Positions 9,855 to 18,523 are shown, counted from the first letter of the stretch. The stretch: DNA of 64,000 nucleotides from Paenibacillus paeoniae (GCF_003388735.1 NZ_QUBQ01000001.1:2294001-2358000); one strand, 5' to 3'. Notes: generated by a model not told the origin, from the sequence alone. Program-made: numbers and translations.

Positions 9855-11501
9855 ATGGCTAACGCATTCCAAGCACTCGGCGTATCCCGGGAGCTGAACG
9901 ATTTATTGAAACAGGCTGGCATCAACGATCCTACCCCTGTACAGAAACAAACTATACCGCTGCTTATGAACGGCAAAGATGTAATCGCCCAGGCACAGAC
10001 AGGCACGGGCAAGACACTGGCATTCGCCTTGCCTATTCTAGAGCGCATCAATGTTAATAAAGAGCAAGTTCAAGCACTTATTCTAACTCCCACCCGGGAA
10101 TTGGCTATTCAGATTACGGCGGAAATGAAGAAGCTGGCGCCAGCGATAGGCGCCAACGTTCTTGCCGCTTACGGCGGACAAGATGTCGACGCGCAAATCC
10201 GCAAGCTTCAGAACTCGCCTCATATTGTCGTCGCTACGCCGGGACGTCTGATCGATCATATGACGCGCGGAACCGTCAACCTGGGCAAGCTGACCATGCT
10301 TGTGCTCGACGAGGCTGATCAAATGCTGCATATGGGATTCCTTCCCGAAGTTGAGAGCATAGTTACACAGACGCCAAGAGCCCGTCAGACGATGCTGTTC
10401 TCCGCTACGATGCCGGATGCCATACGCAAACTCGCCGCGGAATATATGAATGCCCCGCAGGATGTGCAAATTCGCAGTGCCAACGTAACGCTTGACAGCA
10501 TCAAGCAGCTGGTTGTGGATACAACCGACCGTGGAAAGCAGCGTGCGCTTGTCCATCTGCTGGAGCAGCATCAGCCGTATCTGGCAGTGATCTTCTGCAG
10601 AACGAAGGTTCGCGCCAAAAAACTAAACCAAGAGCTCCAGGATGCAGGCATTATATCGGACGAGCTGCATGGCGATTTGACGCAAGCCAAGCGTGAACAA
10701 GTCATGAAGAGATTCCGCGATGCTCGCCTGCAAGTGCTCGTAGCGACTGACGTTGCTGCCCGCGGACTCGATGTAGAGGGTGTCACGCATGTCTACAACT
10801 ACGACATGCCGCTTGATGGCGAGAGCTACATTCATCGCATCGGCAGAACCGGCCGCGCCGGACATAAGGGCATGGCGGTCACGCTTGCGACGCCATACGA
10901 TGTCCACAAATTAACGGCAATTGAAAAGAGCATCGGCGCTCGTCTCGAACGTCGCGCAATCGATCGGGAAGGCGAATTGTCCTCTGCTCGCGTAGCCGAA
11001 CGAGGCGGCGACAAAGACTCTAGAAGTAAAGAAGGCAGGAGCAAGGATTCCGGCAGATCGTCAGGCCGAAACGGTGGACGCAGCAGCGACCGAAACGGTG
11101 AACGCGGCAGCGACCGAAACGGTGGACGCGGCAGCGACCGAAACGGTGGACGCGGCAGCGACCGAAACGGCGGACGCGGCAGCGACCGAAACGATCAGCG
11201 TGAAGGTCGTCGCGGTTCCCAGAATCCGAATCCACGAAACAGCAAGCCCGCAGCGGCTCCAACCGACGGCAACCCATGGGCGACAGCAGACGATTCTGCG
11301 GGTAAACGCAGCCCCCGCCGGGAAGATGGACGTTCTTCCCAGCACGGCTCAAGACGGTCGAGCGATTCAAGCTCCAAGGGACCGCGCACCCAACAAAGTG
11401 GCGGACGTTCCGGTGGACGAAACAGCGGTCGACAAGGCGGACAAAGTGGTCATGGCAAGCCAAATAGCGGCGGACGCAACAGCGGACGCGGCAAAAGATA
11501 A
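9855..11501 (+). CDS. DEAD-box ATP-dependent RNA helicase with RG-repeat tail
   Basis: A 548-residue helicase unwinding RNA with ATP. All core motifs are visible: AQTGTGKT (motif I), PTRELA (Ia), TPGRL (Ib), DEAD in VLDEADQML (II), SAT (III), and [10 protein letters not shown] with [10 protein letters not shown] (V/VI). After about residue 365 comes a low-complexity basic tail rich in Arg, Gly, Ser, Asp and Asn, including five near-identical octads at residues 406-445. Such tails usually bind RNA or ribosomes. The start follows GAGGAAATTATCGC. A second helicase (CshA type) lies at 36.6 kb. The exact family name (CshA, CshB or other) is uncertain. Confidence 0.95.
   Translation: MANAFQALGVSRELNDLLKQAGINDPTPVQKQTIPLLMNGKDVIAQAQTGTGKTLAFALPILERINVNKEQVQALILTPTRELAIQITAEMKKLAPAIGANVLAAYGGQDVDAQIRKLQNSPHIVVATPGRLIDHMTRGTVNLGKLTMLVLDEADQMLHMGFLPEVESIVTQTPRARQTMLFSATMPDAIRKLAAEYMNAPQDVQIRSANVTLDSIKQLVVDTTDRGKQRALVHLLEQHQPYLAVIFCRTKVRAKKLNQELQDAGIISDELHGDLTQAKREQVMKRFRDARLQVLVATDVAARGLDVEGVTHVYNYDMPLDGESYIHRIGRTGRAGHKGMAVTLATPYDVHKLTAIEKSIGARLERRAIDREGELSSARVAERGGDKDSRSKEGRSKDSGRSSGRNGGRSSDRNGERGSDRNGGRGSDRNGGRGSDRNGGRGSDRNDQREGRRGSQNPNPRNSKPAAAPTDGNPWATADDSAGKRSPRREDGRSSQHGSRRSSDSSSKGPRTQQSGGRSGGRNSGRQGGQSGHGKPNSGGRNSGRGKR
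11070..11189 (+). repeat. 24-bp in-frame tandem repeat in helicase tail
   Basis: Five head-to-tail 24-bp units encode Asn-Gly-Gly/Glu-Arg-Gly/Ser-Ser-Asp-Arg octads. The last three units are almost identical at the base level, which suggests recent slippage or unequal exchange, so copy number may vary between strains. Confidence 0.9.
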
Positions 11502-11504
11502 ATG

Positions 11505-11543
11505 AAAAAACCCAGTCTGATCTTCCATCGGACTGGGTTTCTT
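11505..11543. terminator. Bidirectional terminator between helicase and HAD phosphatase
   Basis: CCCAGTC and GACTGGG arms are flanked by AAAAAA on the left and TTTCTT on the right, between two convergent genes. Confidence 0.88.
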
Positions 11544-11551
11544 GTATCTAG

Positions 11552-12214
11552 TCAACCTGCTGAATTCACTTCGCTAGCTCTTGTAAAATGTGAGACGAGT
11601 TGTTCCGGTGTCGTGAAATAATGATCAGGACGACCGTCCTCCAGCAATTCGCGTTCGCCTTCTCCCCATAGCGCAGCGCCGCTCGTCATACCGGCAGCCG
11701 AGGCCGCTCGAATATCCGTAACCTGATCGCCTATGTAGATACAAGCTTCAATGGGTACCCCCATCTTTTCCACGGCAAGCAACAATGGAGTTGGCTTCGG
11801 CTTATGCTCCTCCGTATCCTCCTGACCCACTATGCAATCAAAGAACGAAAGGAGTCCGCTTGCCTTTAGCTCTCTTACAACATACCCTTTCCGCTTCGAA
11901 GAAACGATCCCCATCGGATATCCCGCTTCCATCAATCGTTCCAGCATATCCCTCACACCATCGTACAAAGCAATAGATTCACAGTTGGCATCATAATACC
12001 GAACGGAATGTTCGAAGATTTGCAAGCCATGCTCCGGATAGAGGATGCCAATCACTTTTGCGACTGGTTTGCCTTTCAGTTGATTTAGCTCCTCCTCCGT
12101 TGCTTCACGTTTCAAGACAGAACGGAATCCGACCCGCTGCGCTTCCATAGCCAGCTTCTCGCTATCTTGTAATGTACCGTCCAAATCGAACAGAATGCAC
12201 GACACAGCGCCCAT
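11552..12214 (-). CDS. HAD-superfamily phosphatase (PpaX/Gph-like)
   Basis: A 220-residue haloacid dehalogenase hydrolase. Motif I is FDLDGTLQDS with nucleophile Asp near residue 10, motif II is GIVSSK, motif III lysine is in HKPKPTPLLL, and motif IV is GDQVTDIRAA. The helical cap is of the C1 type, as in pyrophosphatase PpaX or phosphoglycolate phosphatase; the substrate cannot be read from sequence. The frame is open further upstream but would run into murA. ATG 12214, preceded by GGGGGGATC, is the likely start. It follows murA after 28 bases, so cotranscription is likely. Confidence 0.88.
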   Translation of the reverse strand: MGAVSCILFDLDGTLQDSEKLAMEAQRVGFRSVLKREATEEELNQLKGKPVAKVIGILYPEHGLQIFEHSVRYYDANCESIALYDGVRDMLERLMEAGYPMGIVSSKRKGYVVRELKASGLLSFFDCIVGQEDTEEHKPKPTPLLLAVEKMGVPIEACIYIGDQVTDIRAASAAGMTSGAALWGEGERELLEDGRPDHYFTTPEQLVSHFTRASEVNSAG

Positions 12215-12242
12215 ATCTGATCCCCCCGTCTTGATCCCTCTA

Positions 12243-13532
12243 TCAATTAACTTGCGGCAATTCGATCCCGGCCTCAAGCGCTTCTCGAACCTCCAGCTTC
12301 GCGCCAAGCGAGCGGAAGGAATCAACAATGTTCTCATAACCACGTTCAAAATGATAAACACCCGTTATGCGCGTCGTGCCTTCGGCTGCCAATCCAGCAA
12401 GCAGCAAACAGATGCCAGCTCTAATATCGGATGCATGAACCAAATTTCCGCGCAGCGGCAAGCCTCCCTTAATAAAAGCAGAGCCCGCACGAAGCTCGAT
12501 ATCAGCCCCCATCCGTTTCAACTGTTGTACATGTGCGAATCGCTTCGGATAGATTTTGTCCGTCACGATGCTTTTGCCAGATACTTGCGCCATAAGCGCG
12601 GTCAGCGGCTGCTGAAGATCGGTAGGAAATCCGGGATACATCCCCGTTCTCACTCGAGTCGCTCTCAGCGGTCCTTCTCCATAAGCCGTAATCGAATCGC
12701 TATTCGTCTCAATCTGAAGCCCGATTTCTCTCAGCTTGGCAAGCGTGGAGCCCAGATGCTCCGGAATGACATCTTCAACTGTAATCGTGCCGCCCGTTAC
12801 GCCTGCTGCGATCAGAAAGGAGCCCGCAATAAGCCGATCCGGTACTGCCGTATAAGAGCAGCCTTGCAAGTAGCGAACGCCTTCAATTCGAATCGTATCT
12901 GTTCCGGCTCCCGTAATTCGTGCGCCCATGGCGATGAGCAATTGAGCTGTATCGACCACCTCAGGATCCCTGGCCGCATTGCGCAGCACCGTAGAACCGA
13001 TGGCCCGCACCGCAGCCAGCATCGCGTTAATAGTTGCTCCGGACGTAATCGTATCGAAGTAGATATCAGCGCCATTCAACTGGCGCGCGCTTGTTTCGTA
13101 ATGCTTTTCATGAAAGGTAAGCTCGGCTCCGAGCGCCTTCAGTGCTTTGATATGCTGATCAATCGGACGATCCCCGAAATTGTCGCCGCCAGGATATCCG
13201 ACAGATACGGTACCACAGCGGCTCAGCAGTGCGCCTACGAAATAATAAGCTGTTCTGAACGTTGCGGATTTCACCGGATCAATATGGGCATGCCGAATAC
13301 CGGCAGGAATGATCACAACCGTTCCCGGTTCGTCCACCCTCATCGTAATGCCAAGCTCATCCGCAATCTCACGAATGACGCGGAAGTCCGCGATATCAGG
13401 AATATTGTTCAGAACCACTGTCTCGTCTGATAAGCAAGCAGCTGCCAGCAAAGCGAGTGAGCTGTTTTTGGAGCCTGGAATTTTGACCGAACCGCGCAAT
13501 CCAGGAGAGCGTTCCACTTGAATAAAGTTCAT
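12243..13532 (-). CDS. murA: UDP-GlcNAc enolpyruvyl transferase (MurA type) with Asp at the fosfomycin position
   Basis: EPSP-synthase-fold enzyme adding enolpyruvate to UDP-N-acetylglucosamine, the first committed peptidoglycan step. Visible active-site elements are Lys22-Asn23 in PGSKNSS, Arg122 in the flexible loop GGDNFGDRPIDQH, Asp in FPTDLQ, Arg in KRFAHV and Arg in SDIRAG. At the position of the usual loop cysteine (Cys115 in E. coli) this protein has Asp117. Cys-to-Asp enzymes are known to be active but not alkylated by fosfomycin (M. tuberculosis, Chlamydia). The 429-residue length is normal. The start follows GGAGG with 11-base spacing. It may be a paralogue alongside a Cys-type MurA elsewhere. 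Confidence 0.9.
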   Translation of the reverse strand: MNFIQVERSPGLRGSVKIPGSKNSSLALLAAACLSDETVVLNNIPDIADFRVIREIADELGITMRVDEPGTVVIIPAGIRHAHIDPVKSATFRTAYYFVGALLSRCGTVSVGYPGGDNFGDRPIDQHIKALKALGAELTFHEKHYETSARQLNGADIYFDTITSGATINAMLAAVRAIGSTVLRNAARDPEVVDTAQLLIAMGARITGAGTDTIRIEGVRYLQGCSYTAVPDRLIAGSFLIAAGVTGGTITVEDVIPEHLGSTLAKLREIGLQIETNSDSITAYGEGPLRATRVRTGMYPGFPTDLQQPLTALMAQVSGKSIVTDKIYPKRFAHVQQLKRMGADIELRAGSAFIKGGLPLRGNLVHASDIRAGICLLLAGLAAEGTTRITGVYHFERGYENIVDSFRSLGAKLEVREALEAGIELPQVN

Positions 13533-13669
13533 AAATGTTCTTACCTCCGCAATAAGTAGATGAATGTATATTAAATCGAACGTGAATTATGTCTGATTGA
13601 TTATGCCACCCGACTCTTTGGTCGACGGCAAACACGCGGACTAGTTCAATGTCCTATGGTATCCTTTCA

Positions 13670-13699
13670 ATCTTATTCATTTTGTTTCATGATTGTCAA
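13670..13699 (-). promoter_or_regulatory. Candidate sigma-A promoter of murA
   Basis: On the minus strand a perfect TTGACA (13699-13694) is followed after 18 bases by TAAGAT (13675-13670). This gives a leader of about 130 bases before murA. The rest of the 13533-13799 gap is AT-rich with no recognised gene. Confidence 0.45.
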
Positions 13700-13799
13700 T
13701 CAATCGTTGCGGTTTTCTTCATGAACTTTTTTTCATTATTTTCCGGTGGCAAAAATACAAACCGTCAGGACAGTCGTCCACGCCAATCCCTACAAATTG

Positions 13800-13808
13800 C
13801 ATAGGATA
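13800..13808 (+). promoter_or_regulatory. Sigma-K-like -10 element upstream of YjcZ miniprotein 1
   Basis: CATAGGATA matches the sigma-K -10 pattern CATANNNTA, 80 bases ahead of the miniprotein start. The same nine bases occur ahead of the second YjcZ-type gene at 36380-36388. A convincing -35 AC element at proper spacing was not clear. Confidence 0.45.
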
Positions 13809-13888
13809 TCGTATACCGATTGAGGGGAACCCCCTCCCAAGCGCCTGCAGGCCCGCCTATCGGTAACTACAGTCTAGGAGGAATTGGC

Positions 13889-13978
13889 ATGTCCGGTGTG
13901 TATGGAGGCTACACGACGACAGGTGTAATCCTGGTTCTGTTTATTCTGCTCGTCATCATTACGAGAGTATTCCTGTAA
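13889..13978 (+). CDS. YjcZ-family miniprotein (29 residues), probably sporulation-related
   Basis: A 29-residue peptide: Gly/Tyr-rich N-terminus (MSGVYGGYTTTG) and one hydrophobic helix (VILVLFILLVIIT), ending RVFL. This is the layout of YjcZ/SscA-type miniproteins, some of which are small spore assembly factors in B. subtilis. AGGAGG lies 7 bases before the ATG. It was too short for ordinary ORF calling. A close paralogue lies at 36431-36547. Spore function is inferred from family and promoter, not shown here. Confidence 0.8.
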   Translation: MSGVYGGYTTTGVILVLFILLVIITRVFL

Positions 13979-14068
13979 TAAACGAACCTGGCACCAATGA
14001 AGACGAAGGAGCGGATCGTGTCGCAACCCAAGCTTGCTGCATATCGCACTCTCCATATGTCATAGCAT

Positions 14069-14113
14069 GAGAAAAAGGACGATTCGGCTTTTGACCGAGT
14101 CGTCCTTTTTCTC
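14069..14113. terminator. Bidirectional terminator
   Basis: A long stem (GAGAAAAAGGACGA with TCGTCCTTTTTCTC, inner TCGG/CCGA) lies between miniprotein 1 and the convergent Cof phosphatase. Runs of A and T flank the GC core on both strands. Confidence 0.85.
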
Positions 14114-14131
14114 ACTGCCATCCCATACTTG

Positions 14132-14935
14132 TCAGCTCTGCTTCCAGACATACTCCCGGATCGCTGCCGCGACTCCTCCTTCATTGTTGGAGCCGGCAAT
14201 CCGATCCGCTGCTCTCTTTACAGATTCCGGAGAATTACTCATTGCGATGCCGAGACCGGCATATTGAAGCATCGATATATCATTATAATAATTGCCGATG
14301 GCTAAGATGTTCTCTCTAGCAATGCCCTTGACTTCAGCCAATTGCTTCAGCGCAATCCCCTTGCTGGAGCTGGGGCTTTGCACATCGATAAAAAAATCGC
14401 CGCTGCGGATAAACTGCAGGCTCGACGCCTTATGTTCCCAATACGTCTGCGTTTGATCCATCAGTTCCTTCGACCCGAATAAAGTAACTTTAACTAAGCC
14501 ATCCGGCAATCGCACGTCAAATGTGTCCATAATCGGCTCCACTTGATGATGCTCATACATTTTCTGTACTTCTTCTGACACGGACTCTACATACATATCA
14601 AACACAGTATTCAAGTCAAAATGAATACGATGCTCCCTGCAGTAGTCGAGGAACTCTGTTAGCTCTCTGCTATCCATGTCGTATTGAAACAAGACCTCAT
14701 GATTCTCTGACCGAATCGTCGCCGCTCCGTTATGCGTAATCAGAATGCCGCTAAGCTCGAGCTCCGACAGTACAGGGAAGGTACCCATAGGCCCCCTGCC
14801 TGTGCATAATACGATAGTAGCACCGGCTTGTTCCGCCTCACGAACAGCGTCCTTAACCTCTTCCAGCAACCTGTGATCATCCGTAAGCAGCGTTCCATCC
14901 ACATCAAGCGCGATCAATTCGTAACCCAGTTTCAT
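14132..14935 (-). CDS. Cof-type HAD phosphatase
   Basis: A 267-residue HAD hydrolase of the Cof (type IIB) group. Motif I is ALDVDGTLLTD, motif II lies in VLCTGRG, the motif III lysine in SSSKGIAL, and motif IV is GNYYND, followed by GLGIAMSNS. The large C2 cap lies between motifs II and III. Members dephosphorylate small phosphorylated metabolites such as sugar phosphates, FMN or PLP; specificity is unknown. In motif IV the usual GD is GN, a variant I recall from other Cof proteins. It follows the pseudouridine synthase gene by 59 bases, probably as the last gene of that operon. Confidence 0.88.
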   Translation of the reverse strand: MKLGYELIALDVDGTLLTDDHRLLEEVKDAVREAEQAGATIVLCTGRGPMGTFPVLSELELSGILITHNGAATIRSENHEVLFQYDMDSRELTEFLDYCREHRIHFDLNTVFDMYVESVSEEVQKMYEHHQVEPIMDTFDVRLPDGLVKVTLFGSKELMDQTQTYWEHKASSLQFIRSGDFFIDVQSPSSSKGIALKQLAEVKGIARENILAIGNYYNDISMLQYAGLGIAMSNSPESVKRAADRIAGSNNEGGVAAAIREYVWKQS

Positions 14936-14994
14936 TTCGTCCTCGCTCCCATCCTGTAGTTTCTCTATCTATCGAGTGCATAACGAAGAGCCCG

Positions 14995-15789
14995 TTATTT
15001 GCCGCTCCCGCGATGAGCCTTCAATTGATGAACTTCCTCTTCCGTCAGCTCCCGGTAATGACCTTCAGGCAGATATTCATCCAGCGTCAAAGGGCCCATT
15101 GACAACCGTTTCAACGTAACCACTTTTTTGCCGACCGCTTCGAACATCCGTTTAACCTGATGAAATTTGCCTTCATGAATCGTCAGATGGATAAGCGAAT
15201 GAACAGGAGGAAGTGAGTCCCCCTCTTGCTCAGCAGATGAAGCATCCGACTGGCGCGGCAACGATCGATTCATCAGTTGCAGCTGAGCGGGCAATGTTAC
15301 ATATCCGTCATCCAGCGTAACGCCCTCCTGAAAAGCCTTTACATCATCCTCATTCACATTGCCCTGCACCAGCGCTTCATAGGTCTTGTCCACATGCTTG
15401 CGCGGTGAAAGCAGTTCATGAGCCAGTCCCCCGTCATTGGTCAGCAGCAGTAATCCTACCGTATCCTTATCCAGCCGTCCAACAGGGAACGGCTTCAACA
15501 GACAGTCCTCAGAAGCAAGCAAATCGATGACAGTCCGCTCTCTTCCGTCTTCCGTCGCTGAGATGACTCCTTGAGGCTTGTTGAGCATCAAATAAATCAC
15601 ATCCCGATAGGCGACCTTCTCCCCGTCGAAGGTAACGGTCTGTTCAGCCGGAACAACGATTAATCCGCTATCCTTTACGACCTTGCCGTCAACCGCCACT
15701 TTGCCTATCTTGACCGCCCGTTTAATCTCGCTTCGCGTTCCGAAGCCCATATGAGCAAGCAGCTTGTCTATCCGTAATTTATCTGCCAT
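14995..15789 (-). CDS. RsuA/RluB-family pseudouridine synthase
   Basis: A 264-residue enzyme isomerising uridine to pseudouridine in rRNA. An N-terminal S4 RNA-binding domain (residues 1-60, RIDKLLAHMGFGTRSE) is followed by the catalytic domain with its active Asp in GRLDKDTVGLLLLTNDG. The frame is open upstream to 15843, but ATG 15789 with GGAGGC 9 bases ahead gives the proper S4 N-terminus. It starts one base after the stop of the RsmF-type gene, indicating translational coupling. Whether it modifies 16S (RsuA) or 23S (RluB) rRNA cannot be told by eye. Confidence 0.9.
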   Translation of the reverse strand: MADKLRIDKLLAHMGFGTRSEIKRAVKIGKVAVDGKVVKDSGLIVVPAEQTVTFDGEKVAYRDVIYLMLNKPQGVISATEDGRERTVIDLLASEDCLLKPFPVGRLDKDTVGLLLLTNDGGLAHELLSPRKHVDKTYEALVQGNVNEDDVKAFQEGVTLDDGYVTLPAQLQLMNRSLPRQSDASSAEQEGDSLPPVHSLIHLTIHEGKFHQVKRMFEAVGKKVVTLKRLSMGPLTLDEYLPEGHYRELTEEEVHQLKAHRGSGK

Positions 15790-15790
15790 T

Positions 15791-17320
15791 CTATATCTGC
15801 CTCCAACCAGACGACAACTCGTTCTTGAGCATGCCGTCCACATATTTCCCCCAGCCTAACGGATATCCGTCCACGCAGACCAGTACATAACCTTTGGCGG
15901 CTGCTCCCTGTGCGATGTCCATCTCTTCCGGCCGTACGAACAGCGTCTCGCCCTTCAAGTAACGCTGAATCTCTTCTGACTCGGCGTTCCAGCTAATAGA
16001 GCGTTTGGATTCTGCTCGCTTAAGTCCCATCGCAAGCGCCTGTGAAGGAACAAATCTCCCCTTCTTTGCTTCGCCGACATACCAGCCCGGACGAACGACA
16101 CGAAGCCGATCAAGCGAAGGTAGCTGCACAGACGGCACATAGACGATAGAGCCATAATGGATGGCCTCCGCACTTTCATCCAATTGAAGCTCTTCCGCTG
16201 CGAATTTCCGCCATGCAGAAATGGGATCGTCTTCGCTTACAGCGGACTTGCCTCCGCGCGCGTGCCTCGCCTCCTCGGTACGCTTCTTGTCTTTCTTGCG
16301 CTTGACCGCAGGGGTTACTATTTCCTTCTGTGTCTCCTCATAAATAGCAAGCGATGCTCTGGGGGAATCCGTTTCTCCCGACTTACGCAGCACGGCAGCG
16401 TAATGGCCTTCACCTTCCAGAAGATGCGGCCAGAGCCTGACGGTACCCGCTAGGCTCGCCGTCGTATCGGCCCCTAGCTCCCGAGACGCTGCCGCGTCGA
16501 TCCATTCCGGTCTGCCCGGAGAGATTCCTCCTGGCGGTCGAACCTCCTCAACTCGGAATTCGGGATGACGGAGGAGAAAGTCCGCGATTTGCGATTCATT
16601 CTCCTCCGGCGAAAACGTACAAGTGGAGTAGACTAGCAGCCCGCCGGGAGCTAGCATCGCTGACGCATTCTCCAGAATGTCGCGCTGCATAATCGTACAG
16701 CGCTCGACAGAATGCTTCTCCCAGCTCGCCGCCATCCCTTCATCCTTGCGGAACATCCCTTCACCAGAGCAAGGTGCGTCGACGAGTATGCGGTCGAACC
16801 ATTCGCGAAACGCAGGCACAAGCGCCGGCGGCTCCTCGTTTAATACGGCTGCGTTGCGCACGCCAGACAGCTCGATATTTTTCGCCAGCGCTTTTGTTCG
16901 CTCTGCCGCATTGTCATTGCTGACTATAACACCTTCACCTTTAAGCTTGCCGGCGATCTGCGTCGTCTTGCCTCCAGGTGCGGCGCACAAATCAAGTACG
17001 CGGTGGCCTGGACGCACATCCAGCAGCTCAACAGGCAGCATGGCGCTCGGTTCCTGTATATAATACAAGCCTGCATGATAATGCGGATGCTTGCCCGGAC
17101 GTTCGTCCTCCTTATAATAATAGCCTTCCGTCGCCCAAGGAACAGGTCGGACGTTTTCCCCCATAGGCGATAGCTGCTTCCATTGATCCGCATCAATCTT
17201 TAGCGGGTTCAATCGCAATCCGTAGACTCTTGGCCACTCATAGGAAGACATAAAATTGTCATATTCCGCTTGGAGCAGATTTTTCATTTTTGCTAGAAAC
17301 TTTGCCGGTATATTGCCCAT
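15791..17320 (-). CDS. RsmF/YebU-type rRNA (cytosine-C5)-methyltransferase
   Basis: A 509-residue SAM-dependent enzyme of the NOL1/NOP2/Sun family making m5C in rRNA. The SAM site is LDLCAAPGGKT, the motif IV cysteine is in VDAPCSGEGMFRK, and the catalytic motif VI cysteine is in YSTCTFSPEENE. A C-terminal extension (about residues 330-509) resembles the RsmF C-terminal/PUA-like region. Between the two is a charged linker (KRKKDKKRTEEA). ATG 17320 is preceded by GGGAGGAAAGG and preferred over the upstream ATG at 17359. It is the first gene of an rRNA-modification operon. Confidence 0.92.
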   Translation of the reverse strand: MGNIPAKFLAKMKNLLQAEYDNFMSSYEWPRVYGLRLNPLKIDADQWKQLSPMGENVRPVPWATEGYYYKEDERPGKHPHYHAGLYYIQEPSAMLPVELLDVRPGHRVLDLCAAPGGKTTQIAGKLKGEGVIVSNDNAAERTKALAKNIELSGVRNAAVLNEEPPALVPAFREWFDRILVDAPCSGEGMFRKDEGMAASWEKHSVERCTIMQRDILENASAMLAPGGLLVYSTCTFSPEENESQIADFLLRHPEFRVEEVRPPGGISPGRPEWIDAAASRELGADTTASLAGTVRLWPHLLEGEGHYAAVLRKSGETDSPRASLAIYEETQKEIVTPAVKRKKDKKRTEEARHARGGKSAVSEDDPISAWRKFAAEELQLDESAEAIHYGSIVYVPSVQLPSLDRLRVVRPGWYVGEAKKGRFVPSQALAMGLKRAESKRSISWNAESEEIQRYLKGETLFVRPEEMDIAQGAAAKGYVLVCVDGYPLGWGKYVDGMLKNELSSGWRQI

Positions 17321-17462
17321 TCTGCGCCTTTCCTCCCGCTTGGTCCAATAGGATATCATGCATGTACAAAGCTACTCCGCTTTGGTATATAATGAAAAGT
17401 AAGTGAGGCATGTACGACCTGCAAAAATCATGACCATCACAACGAAAGCGGAGGTAAAAACG

Positions 17463-17984
17463 ATGAAGAAGAAAACAAAGAAATTTAGTATGATTTATGT
17501 TTACATCGGCATCATCATTATTTTATTCGGTTCTATTTTTGTATTAGGCAATATGGAGAAAGACAATACGCTTTATGGTATGCCCGCTTCCGAACTGAAT
17601 CCTGCTACTCGCTCGCTTCTAGACAATCCTAACTATCAGAATATCATATTGCCTGACGAAATGGACAATAAGATTGAAGGCAAGGAAGACTTCTTTGTTT
17701 ACGTCTTTTCCTCAACCTGCCGGTATTGCTTGAACACTACGCCTCAAATCATGCCCCTCGTGAACGACATGGGCATCGATCTCCCGATGTTCAACCTGCT
17801 GGAATTCAACCAATACGGCTCCAAGCTGCGGGTCGAATCCACGCCATCGCTGCTTTACTATAAAGACGGTGTAGAAGTAGACAGACTTGAGGGCGGCCTT
17901 CGCGAGGAAGGTACGACTCAAGGGCATACGCTGGATGATTTCAAGGCCTTTTTCACCAAACACGCGGGAGCTGATGCGCAGTGA
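17463..17984 (+). CDS. Membrane-anchored thioredoxin-like protein
   Basis: A 173-residue protein with a basic N-terminus, one transmembrane helix (about residues 12-32) and an extracytoplasmic thioredoxin-like domain. Its CxxC motif is CRYC in the SSTCRYCLNTTP context, followed by the cis-Pro loop in VESTPSLLYY. It probably reduces, oxidises or isomerises disulfides outside the membrane. ATG 17463 follows GGAGG and is preferred over the upstream start at 17403. Its stop overlaps the start of the PCYCGC lipoprotein (ATGA), so the two are coupled and probably partners. Confidence 0.87.
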   Translation: MKKKTKKFSMIYVYIGIIIILFGSIFVLGNMEKDNTLYGMPASELNPATRSLLDNPNYQNIILPDEMDNKIEGKEDFFVYVFSSTCRYCLNTTPQIMPLVNDMGIDLPMFNLLEFNQYGSKLRVESTPSLLYYKDGVEVDRLEGGLREEGTTQGHTLDDFKAFFTKHAGADAQ

Positions 17985-18523
17985 TGAGAAGGAGCGAAGT
18001 TCAATCTTCCGAACCTAATGAAGCAGGCAGCCCGGACCAAGGCCATCATACCGCAAGATCCGTCATGTATGCTTTGCTATTAGGATTTGCTCTCATAACA
18101 CTGCTTGCCGCTTGCGGCACCAGCGATGACAAAGGCAAGGCGCATCTCCATGGATCAGAGATGTGGGAGACTACTTCATCCGTCACAACGCTGCCTGGTT
18201 TTCTGAAGGATCACACAAGGCTTACGAAGGACCTCTATTCCGAGGTTCACAGCCACATGCATATGCTAAGCGGCATCCCTTGTTATTGCGGCTGCATGCA
18301 AGGAACCGAATTTGATGAGCCCCATGATTCATTGCTGCGATGTTATTGGGCGGAGCATCCCGCAGATGACGGCAGCGTAACATGGACGGACCACAGTACA
18401 ACCTGCGGTATCTGCAAGAAAGAGATGGAGGAAGTAATTGCCCTAAGCAAGCAAGGCAAGACGGCCGAGGAAATACTGACGTATATCAACGAGAACTATC
18501 AGCCGAAAAAATCCTCGAGCTAG
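17981..18523 (+). CDS. PCYCGC-motif lipoprotein
   Basis: A 180-residue protein with an N-terminal hydrophobic signal ending in the lipobox LLAAC near residue 45, so probably a membrane-anchored lipoprotein. The mature part carries the PCYCGCM motif, a second RCYW cysteine and a CGICKKEM pair, together with several His (EVHSHMHM). This arrangement looks suited to metal or haem binding. It matches the PCYCGC-motif family of unknown function. It overlaps the thioredoxin-like gene by four bases, implying that its cysteines are kept in a given redox state by that partner (inference). Confidence 0.85.
   Translation: MMRRSEVQSSEPNEAGSPDQGHHTARSVMYALLLGFALITLLAACGTSDDKGKAHLHGSEMWETTSSVTTLPGFLKDHTRLTKDLYSEVHSHMHMLSGIPCYCGCMQGTEFDEPHDSLLRCYWAEHPADDGSVTWTDHSTTCGICKKEMEEVIALSKQGKTAEEILTYINENYQPKKSSS

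Noticed and set aside
11020-11463. Repetitive antisense frames over the helicase tail (HRFGRCRV repeats and similar)
   Set aside because: They are simply other frames of the 24-bp coding repeat.
12195-13430. Long + strand open frame (411 codons) over murA
   Set aside because: It lies fully antisense to murA and the HAD gene, which have complete family motifs and ribosome binding sites; its composition (many Arg, Cys, Ser) is that of a shadow frame.
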